A DNA stretch of 37,500 bases from Glandiceps talaboti. Lineage: Eukaryota > Hemichordata > Enteropneusta > Spengelidae. Positions within the stretch are counted from its first letter, which is position 1. Each line of letters opens with the position of its first letter. Location: the NCBI RefSeq assembly GCF_964340395.1, contig NC_135567.1, positions 20,455,306 to 20,492,805 of the forward strand, given 5' to 3'. Under the pieces are notes generated by a model, which was given only the letters and a program-made list of their open reading frames with translations, had not been told where the DNA came from and ran no database searches. Made by a program: the position numbers and the translations under genes. This document shows, piece by piece, positions 1 through 10,396 of this stretch.

Positions 1-116
1 CATGTTGTCTTCTCCCCCCCCCCTCCCCTCATTTAAAATGTAGTTGATAGAATATACAAGAACAACACATGAACACATTCTGGTCTGGATTCCATCTCTT
101 TATTGACATTACAGTA

Positions 117-364
117 CAATAGGGAACTTGCTATCCAGACTGAGCATGCTCAGGTGCAAAGGACTATGGGATTATCTGTGGTTATCGTAATACCTAAGCT
201 GGACCTACCGATAAAATAAACCTCCCACAATGGTCAGGGTGACTATGAATTGATTATTTGTGGTTGCTAACAATATAACAGTATTGTTTATAATACTAAT
301 TGATTAGTATTTATTATCACATTTACCATGATGCAACATTCAACATGGTGGGTTTGCAAGTTCC
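117..364 (+). mobile_element. MITE family 1, copy 1 (~250 bp)
   Basis: Begins CAATAGGGAACTTGC and ends GTTTGCAAGTTCC, the inverse of its start, with the outer end lost into the adjoining minisatellite. The interior (GAGCATGCTCAG, then GACTATGGGATTATCTGTGG) matches copies at 13889 and 16106. Non-autonomous; no ORF. Confidence 0.75.
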
Positions 365-368
365 ATCT

Positions 369-725
369 CTTCTATACAATATCGTTACGATTTACACCTC
401 CACTCACAGTCTAGTTCCTATACAGTATCTTTACGATTTATACCTTCACTCAGTCTAGTTCCTATACAGTATCGTTACAATTTACACCTCCACCCACAGT
501 CTAGTGTCTATACGGTATCATAACGATTTACACCTCCACTCAGTCTATTTCCTATACAGTATCATTACGATTTATACCTCCACTCAGTCTATTTCCTATA
601 CAGTATCATTACGATTTATACCTCCACTCAGTCTAGTTCCTATACAGTATCGTTACCATTTATACCTCCACTCACAGTCTAGTTCCTATACAGAATCGTC
701 ACAATTTACACTTCCACCCACTTAG
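369..725 (+). repeat. ~46-bp minisatellite, about 7-8 copies
   Basis: Units of the type CAGTCTAGTTCCTATACAG - TATCGTTACGATTTATACC - TCCACTCA. It is flanked by a direct repeat of about 60 bp (60-117 and 768-832, sharing CAACACATGAA and TTTCTTTATTGACA). The same satellite occurs in opposite orientation at 7463-8332. Confidence 0.85.
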
Positions 726-959
726 TTAGAAACCACGTTGACATCCAGACTACAATGTAGTACACATGCAACAAGAGCAACACATGAAGACATTCCGATG
801 TGTATTCTATTTCTTTATTGACAATACATGTACAACTGTATAGGATAGAATATTGTTATACACACATACATTTACATAAAACAAATTGACACATAGATAT
901 CCAAAAATATAACATTTACATCATGAGAAATACCAACTATCCAAGTCATGTATGTATAA

Positions 960-1182
960 CTAGACTATCGACCGTCATCCGTGCCTTTTTGCTACGTTTT
1001 ATCTAAAACTAAAGTCGTCACCTCACTCCAATCCGGAGCAATTCTATAACCGCATACTGATTAGCAACAGCGAGTGCCAGAGGCACAAGCCCACATTAGT
1101 ATTCAGTGCTATGGAGCGAGGTGACCACTTTCTTTTAGATGAAAGGTAGCAAAAAAGGCACAAAGGGCTGTCGACAGTCTAG
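960..1182. mobile_element. Foldback/MITE-like element with ~35-bp inverted ends
   Basis: The left arm (960-995, CTAGACTATCGACC ... GTGCCTTTTTGCTAC) pairs with the right arm (1146-1182, GTAGCAAAAAAGGCAC ... GTCGACAGTCTAG). A related half-copy (AACTAGACTGTTGACAG) lies near 2211. Confidence 0.6.
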
Positions 1183-1769
1183 TATGTAACCTACAAGATT
1201 TCTCAATGTCATCAAAATGGGACAATCTTTTACAACTGTGGACAAGTGTGTGACTCCCCATGTGTTACTAGTCAGATTAAATTGATTGTATTTCAGTTAA
1301 TACATGAAAAGTGGCATTCTTACCATAAAAACATATATAAGGCAGTTCAGTCCGCACCCAGCTGGGTCATGATTGTTACACTGTAATCCAATCTGTGTCA
1401 ACTAGCTTTTTTCAAAATTTGACAGTGGAAGATTTTCACAATAGACACACATGATTGAATACTTTATTCCTGATCCCATGAATATTAGACTCACTTTTAG
1501 TACACTTGTCTTGTTGAATAGCCAAGAGTTTACACCAACTTAGTGGACCAATTAGTGTAGCTGGGACTTCAAAAAATCTCCTTATTCCACCTTCATGCTG
1601 TATTTCAATGATTACAAGACTAATTATTCACTGTAAGTTCAGAGCTGGTTGAGGGCCACCTTGGCGTGGAACTACTTTTAAAAGGAAGTGGTGTCCTGCT
1701 GTTTTGAAAACATTGTGTCAAGTTTTATGAATGAAATATATCTATACAATCAATTTAGTCCAAGTAGTT

Positions 1770-1875
1770 AATAATAATAATAATAATGATAATAATAATA
1801 ATATTTATTTATTTCTTAAAAAGTTAACGCTTTCCATATAAAAACATCTCAAAGCGCCTTACAATGCTATGACAA
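1770..1875 (+). repeat. (TAA)n tract joined to a SINE-like segment
   Basis: TAA repeats (about 1770-1803) run into ATTTATTTATTTCTTAAAAA and then ATCTCAAAGCGCCTTACAAT. Similar AAAGCGCTTTACAA segments are common dispersed repeats in invertebrate genomes, so a degraded SINE is likely. The flanks (1191-1770 and 1876-2391) show nothing I can support. Confidence 0.35.
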
Positions 1876-2391
1876 AAAGGCAATAAAAAAAGATATAAAA
1901 CACAATGGAGGAATTAACATAAGCGATCCATTCACTTGCCAGTCTGCAGCTATATTATATTAAAATAATTAATAATAATTATAATGTATTATTAAGATCA
2001 CCAGCTACTCATTAATTATTGTCATGGATTTTCATAGAGGAATCGTTGCATTGTTCATAGTACGCATTAAAGTTTAACAATAACTTCCAGGGGGATGGGG
2101 TACTGCATTTTATACCCCGGCCTGTGTCATCTTTAAAGTCTGGTGTATGAATATGGCTTGGTTGCTCTGTTTACAAATGTTACCTTAATATACATGTATG
2201 TATAACTAGACTGTTGACAGTTGTTTGTGCTTTCATTATTACTGTGGAGAGTAATATCAAATTAAATACATCAATAAATAAATATAACATACATGTACGT
2301 TTTAATTGTAAATAAAGGTTTTCCTACGGTTAAATGCCTCGTGTAAAAAGTTATTATAAATGTAGTATTTCAAAACTAGGATTTTATTAAC

Positions 2392-3057
2392 AAAGTCAAA
2401 CTGTCATGTAACTTCTTAATGTGAGACACAAGACTGTTTACTACTGTAACTGTGATTACAAACGATACATTATTCTAAGTCACTGTCATGTAACTTCTTG
2501 ATGTGAGACACGAGACTTTATTTAGTACTATAACTGTGATTACAAATGATACATTATTCTAAGTCACTGTCATGTAACTTTGTGATGTGAGACATAAGAC
2601 TTTGTTTACTACTATAACTGTGATTACAAATGATACATTATTCTAAGTCACTGTCATGTAACTTCTTAATGTGAGACACAAGACTTTATTTACTACTATA
2701 ACTGTGATTACAAACGATACATTATTCTAAGTCACTGTCATGTAACTTCTTGATGTGAGACATAAGACTTTGTTTACTACTATAACTGTGATTACAAACG
2801 ATACATTATTCTAAGTCACTGTTATGTAACTTCTTGACGTGAGACACAACACTTTATTTACTACTATAACTGCGATTACAAACGATACATTATTCTAAGT
2901 CACTGTCATGTAACTTCTTAATGTGAGACACAACACTTTATTTACTACTATAACTGTGATTACAAATGATACATTATTCTAAGTCACTGTCATGTAACTT
3001 CTTAATGTGAGACACAAGACTTTGTTTAGTACTATAACTGCGATTACAAACGATACA
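2392..3057 (-). repeat. 84-bp tandem array: last zinc finger plus stop codon of gene A copied downstream
   Basis: Unit boundaries on the minus strand run from the first Cys codon of the last finger to the TAA: 3057-2974 (the coding copy), 2973-2890, 2889-2806, 2805-2722, 2721-2638, 2637-2554, 2553-2470 and a shorter copy at about 2469-2392 that lacks 2 nt. Each full unit is exactly 28 codons, all in the frame of gene A, and each ends GAC TTA GAA TAA (small variants). Units 2805-2722 and 2637-2554 keep an uninterrupted CxxC...HxxxxH finger. Units 2973-2890, 2889-2806, 2721-2638 and 2553-2470 have an internal TAA. All downstream copies lie in the presumed 3' UTR. Confidence 0.9.
2937..2942 (-). 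terminator. Likely poly(A) signal of gene A (AATAAA)
   Basis: AATAAA on the minus strand 32 nt after the gene A stop, inside the first downstream zinc-finger copy. Equivalent hexamers recur in other copies at 2853-2858, 2695-2700 and 2517-2522, and after the array at 2383-2388. Which one is used cannot be told from sequence. Confidence 0.4.
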
Positions 3058-5658
3058 CTGGTATGGCTTCTCACCAGTATGTTTTCTCATATGGATTTGA
3101 CACGATGTCTTCTGAGCAAATGTTTTCCCACACATCTCACACTGGTGTGGTTTTATGTTATCATGTATCAGTTTATGTCGCGTTAACGTCTTTTTACGCT
3201 TAAATGCTTTACCGCAAACGTGACACTGATGCGGTCTTTCTTGCGAGTGCGTAATGAGATGTTCTTTCAGAATCTTCCTGGACTTACAACACGTTTGACA
3301 AATTTTACATATATGTATATATGGATGAGTAACTGTGTGAGTCCTGATGTGCTTAGTTTTAGCATGGTCTGATTCGAAACAAGCATCACAATACTCACAT
3401 TGGAAGAGTCCGTCCTGTTCACCATATGAAATCATAGCGCACTCGGGATCAAAAATAGCGCCCTCGCTTGTTATACTTGTCATTTTGGTTTTATAGGAAC
3501 TGTTACTCCCTATTATTTGTTTCCGCCGGGTTATTGTTTCAACATTTGGAGTTATAGTATTGGCAGAGGTCTTGGGATGCCGACCAGGAGTATGTGATTG
3601 TGAATTTTTATTTGAATCAATATAGTCTTGTGTTAGTGTGTCTGAAGGTAAACTAATACTTTCTATAAAAGTGACCTCTTCACCTCTGAACATGTTCACT
3701 GCTGATGACGAATCCTTTATTTGCGGACACACACAAGCCTCATCTATACGAGAACTTCTAACTGGCTCTATTTTTCCTTTAAGTGCGTTGCTTGCTGGTG
3801 TACATGTTTCATATTCCTCGACATTTTCCATCTTGATGACAAGTCCATGTTCATCATTCTGGATTATGTGCTGCACAGTTGTTGTGTTTTCAGGTCGATA
3901 TGTTGAATTACCAATGCTGTCAGATTTCCGGTGAGTTAGACGGTCTGGTAATGATGTACGGAAGTGAGATGTGTTATTGTCAATGCTGTCAGATTTCCAA
4001 TGAGTTAGAGGGTCTGGTAGTGATGTACGGAAGTGAGATGTGTTATTGTCAATGCTGTCAGATTTCCGATGAGTTAGAGGGTCTGGTAGTGATGTAGGGA
4101 AGTGAGATGTGTCAAAGACAGCCTGTGTATTGGTTGACGATTTCTCAGCTGATTGACTAGATTTATTTTTTGATATCAATGATGTTGTTACATTCATATG
4201 TAGAGCACCACTTTCACACATAAAATTAACAATCATCATTTTTTCTGCATACAAAAAGAAAAGAAAACAGAAACACCAGTCACTTTTTTAGAACTGCAAA
4301 CAATGTTTCTCAACCACTATCCATTTATTGAGCTCTTGTGATTCATTAAATTTCAGAGCGAGTGTATGAAAATAGAAGAGATGACATAATGTTCAACAGA
4401 AACATATCTCTCTTGAAACAACTGCAAATATGAAGAATTCACGTAAGTTTTAGTGAAACAACTGCAAATACGAAAGAGTTCACGCAAGTTTTCAACTAGA
4501 ACCTCTAGCCTTGTTCATTCAGATACATATTTATTATCAAGCTAGGGAGTTCAGGTTAGGTTACATAGGGATAGGAATAGGATTGACTCCCTAGCACTAG
4601 TCTAGTTCCTATACAGTTTTGTTACCACTACACTTCCACTCACAGTATAGTCAAAGTCGTTACTCCAGAAGTCCTGAGATGCATGAGATGCAATTTAAAA
4701 TTCATCCACAGCCACCAACACAGTCATTAATATCATGTCTTTGTTAATCAATCACAAAATTCTAACCAATAACACAGTCCCTCATAAAGTTAGTATTATA
4801 AATATAAGGGCAGTTATGTAATGTCCAAATATATTTGTCAGCTCAGGATGCTACTTATACACTATTGGGGTTCACTGATTGGATGAACAACTTTTTGTGC
4901 TAATTGAGAGACTTTGACCAGACGTGGTTTAGTTAGAAACCATGTTGGCATCCACACTACCCTAGCACAAGCCTGATGTGTATCATCTCCAATGAAGTGT
5001 CTCTGTTACACATTTATGTTTAACCTAGGGAGTTAGAACGTGGGATAGATGGGGATAAGAATAGGTCTAGACTCCCTAACACAAGCATGGTTTGCATAAA
5101 CTTCAGTGGTCACTGTTACACATGAACCTAGGGAGTTACAATTAGGGGATAGTAATGGGTGAGACTCCCTAACACACAACTTATTTTTTAAATTTTGAAA
5201 CAGTTCATTTTTGCTTAAAATGTGTGAATTATCTAAGGTTAGATAGCATAGTCATGAACTTACCTTTGTTTGAGAGAGTATTATTTACAAGACGGCTGAA
5301 CAATTCTTGAGAAGTTTTCACAAAACATTCTCCGAGATCAGTCATCTTATCAGTTCTTTTTGCCTCCTCCCAGACATAAACACAATCTGAAAGACAGGAA
5401 AACACATTTCTTTGACAGTTCTTTTCGATACATTCGATGCATGAAATATCGTGTAATATTTGCACTTAATAATTTTCATAACCAAATGAGAGTTCAAATA
5501 TTGTTACCTTGTTGACTAAGCGATCCCAAACTCTGTTGTTGTTGTTGTTGTTGTTTCGTCATTGGTGGAACTTCATCCGTGGTATTTTCGGCAAGTTTTA
5601 TCTCGACATTCCGAAGAAAAGACAATTTAAAACCGAGCGACGGAGTACAATGACTCAT
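2974..5658 (-). CDS. Gene A: C2H2 zinc-finger protein, 5 fingers, 514 aa, three exons
   Basis: Predicted nuclear DNA-binding protein. Exons on the minus strand: 5658-5508 (starts ATG, in-frame TAA just upstream), 5386-5264 and 4244-2974. Every junction is GT-AG in phase 1 and the total is 515 codons including stop. Exon 1 encodes about 50 residues ending in a Q7 run and SLGSLSQQ. Exon 2 encodes the family module beginning DCVYVWEEA, which continues into exon 3 as EKMMIVNFMCESGAL. The middle is low complexity, with a 23-residue unit (about 3 copies, 3917-4118) and an acidic-flanked IKME SUMO-type site. Five C2H2 fingers occupy about residues 371-510, with CxxC...HxxxH spacing; the last is CIVC...HIKKLH. 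The product ends DSDLE. The linker and finger block are most like gene B, so A and B look like the closest pair. The family is clear; the DNA target is unknown. The terminal finger is part of an 84-bp array. Confidence 0.88.
3917..4118 (-). repeat. 69-bp coding repeat in gene A, about 3 copies
   Basis: Three near-identical 69-nt units encode a 23-residue repeat, SHFRTSLPDPLTHRKSDSID plus NNT, in the low-complexity part of the protein. The unit length is a multiple of three, so copy number can change without frameshift. Confidence 0.85.
4541..5180. repeat. Three short foldback units in intron 2 of gene A, plus a composite-element fragment
   Basis: Units opening CTAGGGAGTT and closing ACTCCCTA recur at about 4541-4596, 5030-5092 and 5122-5180 and could each form a small hairpin. 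Between them, 4599-4805 is a copy of the composite element that also lies at 22160-22590. Confidence 0.55.
4599..4805 (+). mobile_element. Composite dispersed element (minisatellite unit plus conserved tail)
   Basis: One unit of the TAGTTCCTATACAG minisatellite is followed by GTCGTTACTCCAGAAGTCCT, ATTCATCCACAGCCACC and AAGTTAGTATT. The same blocks in the same order, with an inserted ACAT/GACT microsatellite, occur inverted at 22262-22590. A tandem core plus microsatellite recalls Helentron-associated elements, but no diagnostic ends are seen. Confidence 0.5.
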
Positions 5659-5771
5659 TTTTTATGTAGTCTCTGCTATCTGCAATCAGGTCCACAAAGA
5701 ATATTTCTAAAAGTGCAAAAATTTCTCAAAAGTTGCGTCCCCGACACGAACGTACGTATTATTATGCTGAA

Positions 5772-5819
5772 CAGCTGATTGGAAAAGCATTGTGGGTAAG
5801 TACTGTAGTGAGGGCGCTA
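5772..5819. promoter_or_regulatory. Gene A promoter module: ZNF143/Staf-like plus CTCF-core-like motif
   Basis: About 115-160 bp upstream of the gene A ATG: CAGCTGATT at 5772, GCATTGTGGGTAA at 5787-5799 (reverse complement TTACCCACAATGC fits the Staf core CCCAnnATGC) and GAGGGCGCTA at 5810-5819 (close to the CTCF core AGRKGGCGC, one mismatch). The same three blocks in the same order precede gene B. The surrounding sequence is CpG-richer than average. Factor binding is inferred from motif resemblance only. Confidence 0.5.
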
Positions 5820-6933
5820 GATAAGTTGGTCTCTGAGGGTACGGGTATAGTAGCGAAGGCCTCGAAGGTGCGTGCAGGATAGGAGCGCAGTGCGCAGAGA
5901 AGTTCAGAAAATACACTTATAACTCTAAAAGGGCTACGTCACAGTTTTAACTGTTCTTTGATATAGTTCTGCTTGCAGACGGAGAAAGTTGGGACTCGAT
6001 TCTAACGAAATATGTATCTTTCCTTTCTGTTTTAGGCAGATATGTGGTTTTAGGGACATATCGAGACATGTTCTCCACCTGCGGCAAGCAAGCAGAGCTG
6101 AGTAGTGTCCTCGATAGCTCCTTGAACTATGTAACCGATGACATGATGATCTGAGATCAGTACAGTTCGAAGGATCTGCTACAACCATTGTCGTTAGTCA
6201 GGTCACATTTTCCGCTATTAATAAAACCAAGGTTTGAATCCCAGGTTCTCGCATTAATGTTATCTTACCAGTGGAATTTTACAATTTAGTTCTGTACCAA
6301 GATTTTCTGTAATTTTAATCTTTCTTACGCTACGCACACTACCACAAAGTGTGGTATATGGTACAAGTTTTGAAAAAAAATATGAAAGGTTCAGAGCTGT
6401 ACAATCAACTTGTTGCATTGAGCTAGTGAAGATAGCTCTGCGTCAAACGAATGTTCAAGCCATTATTTTAATATTTATCTAAACTTTGCCTTAATTTGTG
6501 ATTATAATACACTCACTAACGATAAAGTATTAAAGATTGGCATGTGAACAACAGTATAACAGACAGATATAAAACATATACACCAATTATGAAACGATGA
6601 CACTAGGTGAGTAGGTAAATAACAAACCTCCACACAAACGTAAATAAAAACTAATACATAAATAAATAGTTACATTTGAACGCTAGATTATAAACAAACA
6701 AACACAAAGTCGAAGATTTGGGTAATATATATATATATATCATTAGCATGAAAGAAGACGTGTTTGTAATTTTTGTTATGGATTCACACGACGGTCCGTT
6801 GGGTTGGTGTAGGGTCTATGGTTTCACCAAAAGGATAATCAGGTGTATATGATTGTGCGGGTGGACTAGCTGACTGCGTGTACACGTGTTAGGTGTACAT
6901 CAATCATATTTAAATTACTTTAAGAGTATAAAC

Positions 6934-6969
<36 letters not shown>

Positions 6970-7091
6970 TGTTAATGTTCTTGTTGGACTCTCTGTTGAT
7001 GACATGTACAGTGAAGTAGAGTGGTGGTAACGTTAACTGTGGTTATTGTGTTTGTGTACAAATTATGATAAAAGTTATCTGTTATACCTAC
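5820..7091. other. Upstream region of gene A; no further gene recognised
   Basis: GC-richer near 5820-5900, probably promoter-proximal. Open frames at 5707-5916 and 5934-6188 on the minus strand show no known domain and no matching splice logic. Short TA tracts at 6725-6741 and 6939-6970. Confidence 0.4.
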
Positions 7092-7139
7092 CGTAACCAT
7101 GGTTTCAAGCTCCAATCTCTTCTTAAGCGTTGTATCCAT
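7092..7139 (-). other. Possible orphan first exon, upstream of gene A
   Basis: On the minus strand an ATG opens MDTTLKKRLELETMVT and is followed by ACG|GTAGGT, a good donor. The MDT start and basic/hydrophobic spacing resemble exon 1 of genes C and D. A perfect TGACGTCA palindrome (7148-7155) lies 9 nt upstream. However, the donor is phase 0, not phase 1 as in the family, and no exon 2 is visible between here and gene A. It may be an untranslated or alternative first exon, a relic of a lost paralog, or chance. Confidence 0.18.
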
Positions 7140-7462
7140 TTTACCAATGACGTCACACGTTTGAGTTAATTGCAAAGAAATGTCAATCTCAAGAACTTTA
7201 ATTCAGTACTTGTTAGACCGATGACTGATCTAACGCTGTATACGTCACAAATTGGGCTTTAGTCAATGATTAATAACATGAAACACCGACAGCATCGAAG
7301 CTGTCAGATTACAACTACGTGGCATTGTGATGACAAAAACTCGTGCAAAACAGTCTGATTAAATCTGATGTGGTGAAAGCGGCTAGATGATATGTACGTT
7401 TGTTCCGGTTCATCGCCGCCTCGGATTGAGTACAAATTTAATAAAATATTGGTCTGTATGCC

Positions 7463-8332
7463 AACGTGGTGGTGTAATTATCGTAACGATATACATGTAT
7501 ACCGTATAGGAACTACACTATGTGAGTGGTGGTGTAAATCATAACGATATACATGTATACCATATAGGAACTACACTATGTGAGTGGTGGTGTAAATCAT
7601 AACGATATACATGTATACCATATAGGAACTAGACTATGTGAGTGGTGGTGTAAATGGTAACGAAATATACCGTAAAGGAACTAGACTATGTGAGTGGTGG
7701 TGTAAATCGTAACGATATATACCGTAAAGGAACTAGACTATGTGAGTGGTGGTGTAAATCATAACGATATACATGTATACCATATAGGAACTAGACTATG
7801 TGAGTGGTGGTGTAAATGGTAACGATATACATGTATACCATATAGGAACTAGACTATGTGAGTGGTGGTGTAAATGGTAACGAAATATACCATATAGGAA
7901 CTAGACTATGTGAGTGGTGGTGTAAATGGTAACGAAATATACCGTAAAGGAACAAGACTATGTGAGTGGTGGTGTAAATGGTAACGAAATATACCGTAAA
8001 GGAACTAGACTATGTGGGTGGTGGTGTAAATGGTAACGATATACATGTATACCATATAGGAACTAGACTATGTGAGTGGTGGTGTAAATGGTAACGAAAT
8101 ATACCATATAGGAACTAGACTATGTGAGTGGTGGTGTAAATGGTAACGAAATATACCGTAAAGGAACTAGACTATGTGAGTGGTGGTGTAAATGGTAACG
8201 AAATATACCGTAAAGGAACTAGACTATGTGAGTGGTGGTGTAAATGGTAACGAAATATACCATATAGGAACTAGACTATGTGAGTGGTGGTGTAAATGGT
8301 AACGAAATATACCGTAAAGGAACTAGACTAAT
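7463..8332 (-). repeat. ~50-57-bp minisatellite, about 16 copies
   Basis: Units GTGAGTGGTGGTGTAAAT - GGTAACGAAATATACC - GTAAAGGAACTAGACTAT. Two length classes exist: some units hold an extra ACATGT (ATATACATGTATACC). The reverse complement is the same family as the array at 369-725. No coding frame runs through it. Confidence 0.88.
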
Positions 8333-9154
8333 AAATCACCCGAAACACGGATTTAATACCAATTGAAATTTAAAAAAAGTCGACCATCATTTAATACATA
8401 TTCAAAACACAATCATTTCACCTTTTTTATTTCATGAAATTTATTGTTTCCTTCACATTTCATTTAATTCATCAAATATTATATTCTAGTCCCTTCTCCG
8501 AAAAGAAAACCGTCAACAAAACAAGTGGATGCAAACACGGCTGTCGTTAGCTGAGTAGTTAGTTTGTATATGTATGCCATTCCTTACCATACCAAGGTGA
8601 CTAAGTTTATGACCGATATTTGAACCAACAACGATGACTGGGTTCAGTAATATAGTGCAATCGGGTGATGAAACCTTAGTCCGACACCCCCCCCCCCCCG
8701 TCGTAAATCATAAACTCATTTACGGCACCGTTGACTAAGACGCACAACTTTATTTTGCAGTGTCGCGGAAGAAATACAGCTATGTAACAGAATTTAACAC
8801 CTCTGGTTTACGAGAACGTCTGACCCTGTAATCGAACAACTCCGACATTTTAACTCCGACATTTTATTAAACTGGTGTTTGGGTTTCCTTGGTACTCAGT
8901 TCTAGTGGCACTACGTACCTACAACTGGCACATTAATATTATTTGATATATTTATGACTTATTTGTACGTGATATTGTACACCTTGAACAGTATTAAAAT
9001 TACCAGTTGGTAAACGTGAAATGATTTGTACTGTGCAGCTGTGTACACATATTAAAGGTAAAAAGAAAAGAAAAAATATTTGTGTCTGATCAAATATTTC
9101 CGATAACATGACTTGCGGAAACAGGATAGGTAGATCGGAGTTTTATTTGTTGTT

Positions 9155-9202
<48 letters not shown>

Positions 9203-9203
9203 G
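8333..9203. other. Intergenic sequence ending in a (TTG)n microsatellite
   Basis: No gene seen. Poly-C run at about 8687-8699. A tRNA-like A-box (TTAGCTGAGTAGTTAG) near 8547 could mark a decayed tRNA-derived SINE. A (TTG)n tract of about 55 bp fills 9148-9203. Confidence 0.4.
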
Positions 9204-9612
9204 AGAAATTACTTCTACCCAGAGACAAGATACTCGTTGGTCACAATACCTCTGTGATAGTTTGCTGAAATGTAAAATTGAGGACTAAATGAAATCATCG
9301 TCATACATCACGCCCTCTACGGCAAGTCTAATGCTCCGGCTGGCGAGAATGATGCGAAGTATACAAGCACAATATTTTGACTGTACTGCATGCAACTTAC
9401 ACTTTTGAAAGAATTAATATCTCTAGAATTGGGTTTTAAAAAAAGAATTGACCAAGGAAACTTTGGCTAGAAAATTTACATGGGAACAGAAGTAAATTCT
9501 CACCATTCGACCTTTTTTGCATGTAAATGAATGTTTAGGGTAGGCAGCTTAAACCGGGGTCGGTAAATTACGGAAATACACCATCTGTGTTATTTGGCTT
9601 ATTAATAATCCT

Positions 9613-10396
9613 AGCCTACAGTATCAAATTGATTTTTGGGCACCAAGCCTAAATGCAGCGCCCCCACAGTCAAGATTTGAACTACCCATGTATAAAATCG
9701 TTCTCTGCCAATTAATATATGATTTTTGGACACCCAGCCTAAATGCAGCGCCCCCACAGTCAAGATTTGAACAAGCAATGGATAAAATCGTAAAATGATG
9801 TAGGCTTGGTGTTTCACTCATAGGACATTACAGCTAAAATGATGTAGGCTTGGTGTTTCACTCATGAGACATTACAGCTAAAATGATGTAGGCTTGGTGT
9901 TTCACTCATGTGACATTACAGCTAAAATGATGTTGGCTTGGTGTTTCACTTATGGAACATATTTCAACTCTAGACTAATAATAACAGAGACACAATAAAC
10001 ACAGCAAGATCCTTTACCCAATCACATTGAACATTGATAAGCATTGCTATTCTTTCACAGTGCAGTAAAAACAAGCTTCTAATGAAAATATTACACATGG
10101 AATTGATGATTTCAATTGCTGCAATTGTTTATTTTCTAACTGATAATCAACATATCAACTTGATTACTTCTACATCCCCACTGTGCATAGACTGTAAGAT
10201 ACGTCGTGACGTTTCGCCCTCACCGGCCTCCTCGAGGGGTTGGCCGATGTTTGAGGGCGCACCGTCACGGCGTACCTTACAGACTACACTGTGCACAGCA
10301 CCTATGTAATTGTTTCTTTTGCATTAGAAGTTGTCTGTGGGTGTGTAATAAATGTCATAGGAGTGAAACACCAAGCCTACATCATTTTAGCTGTAT
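9613..10396. repeat. Nested repeats: two ~107-bp-spaced direct copies, a four-copy ~45-bp tandem, and its inverted copy
   Basis: TTTTTGGGCACCAAGCCTAA and its variant near 9721, each followed by AATGCAGCGCCCCCACAGTC, form a direct repeat. AAAATGATGTAGGCTTGGTG is then repeated four times (about 9793-9955) with TTTCACTCAT. The reverse complement appears once at 10357-10396, so the interval may be one element with unequal inverted ends. Confidence 0.6.
10185..10292. repeat. Imperfect ~100-bp foldback with GC-rich centre
   Basis: GACTGTAAGATACGTCGTGACG and CGTCACGGCGTACCTTACAG are inverted arms. Inside them, CGCCCTCACCGGCC pairs with GGCCGATGTTTGAGGGCG around a short CTCGAGGGG loop. Likely a foldback/MITE relic; no coding sense. 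Confidence 0.6.

Noticed and set aside
5934-6188. 84-codon minus-strand open frame upstream of gene A
   Set aside because: No recognisable family, no phase-compatible donor toward gene A exons, length within chance expectation.
6200-6262. tRNA-like B-box (GGTTTGAATCCC)
   Set aside because: No cloverleaf or proper A-box at the right distance could be drawn.
8545-8640. tRNA-like A-box (TTAGCTGAGTAGTTAG)
   Set aside because: Paired arms are missing, so not called a tRNA gene; at most a decayed SINE head.
9793-9955. Four regularly spaced repeats considered as a CRISPR-like array
   Set aside because: Adjacent tandem copies without unique spacers, in a eukaryotic genome.
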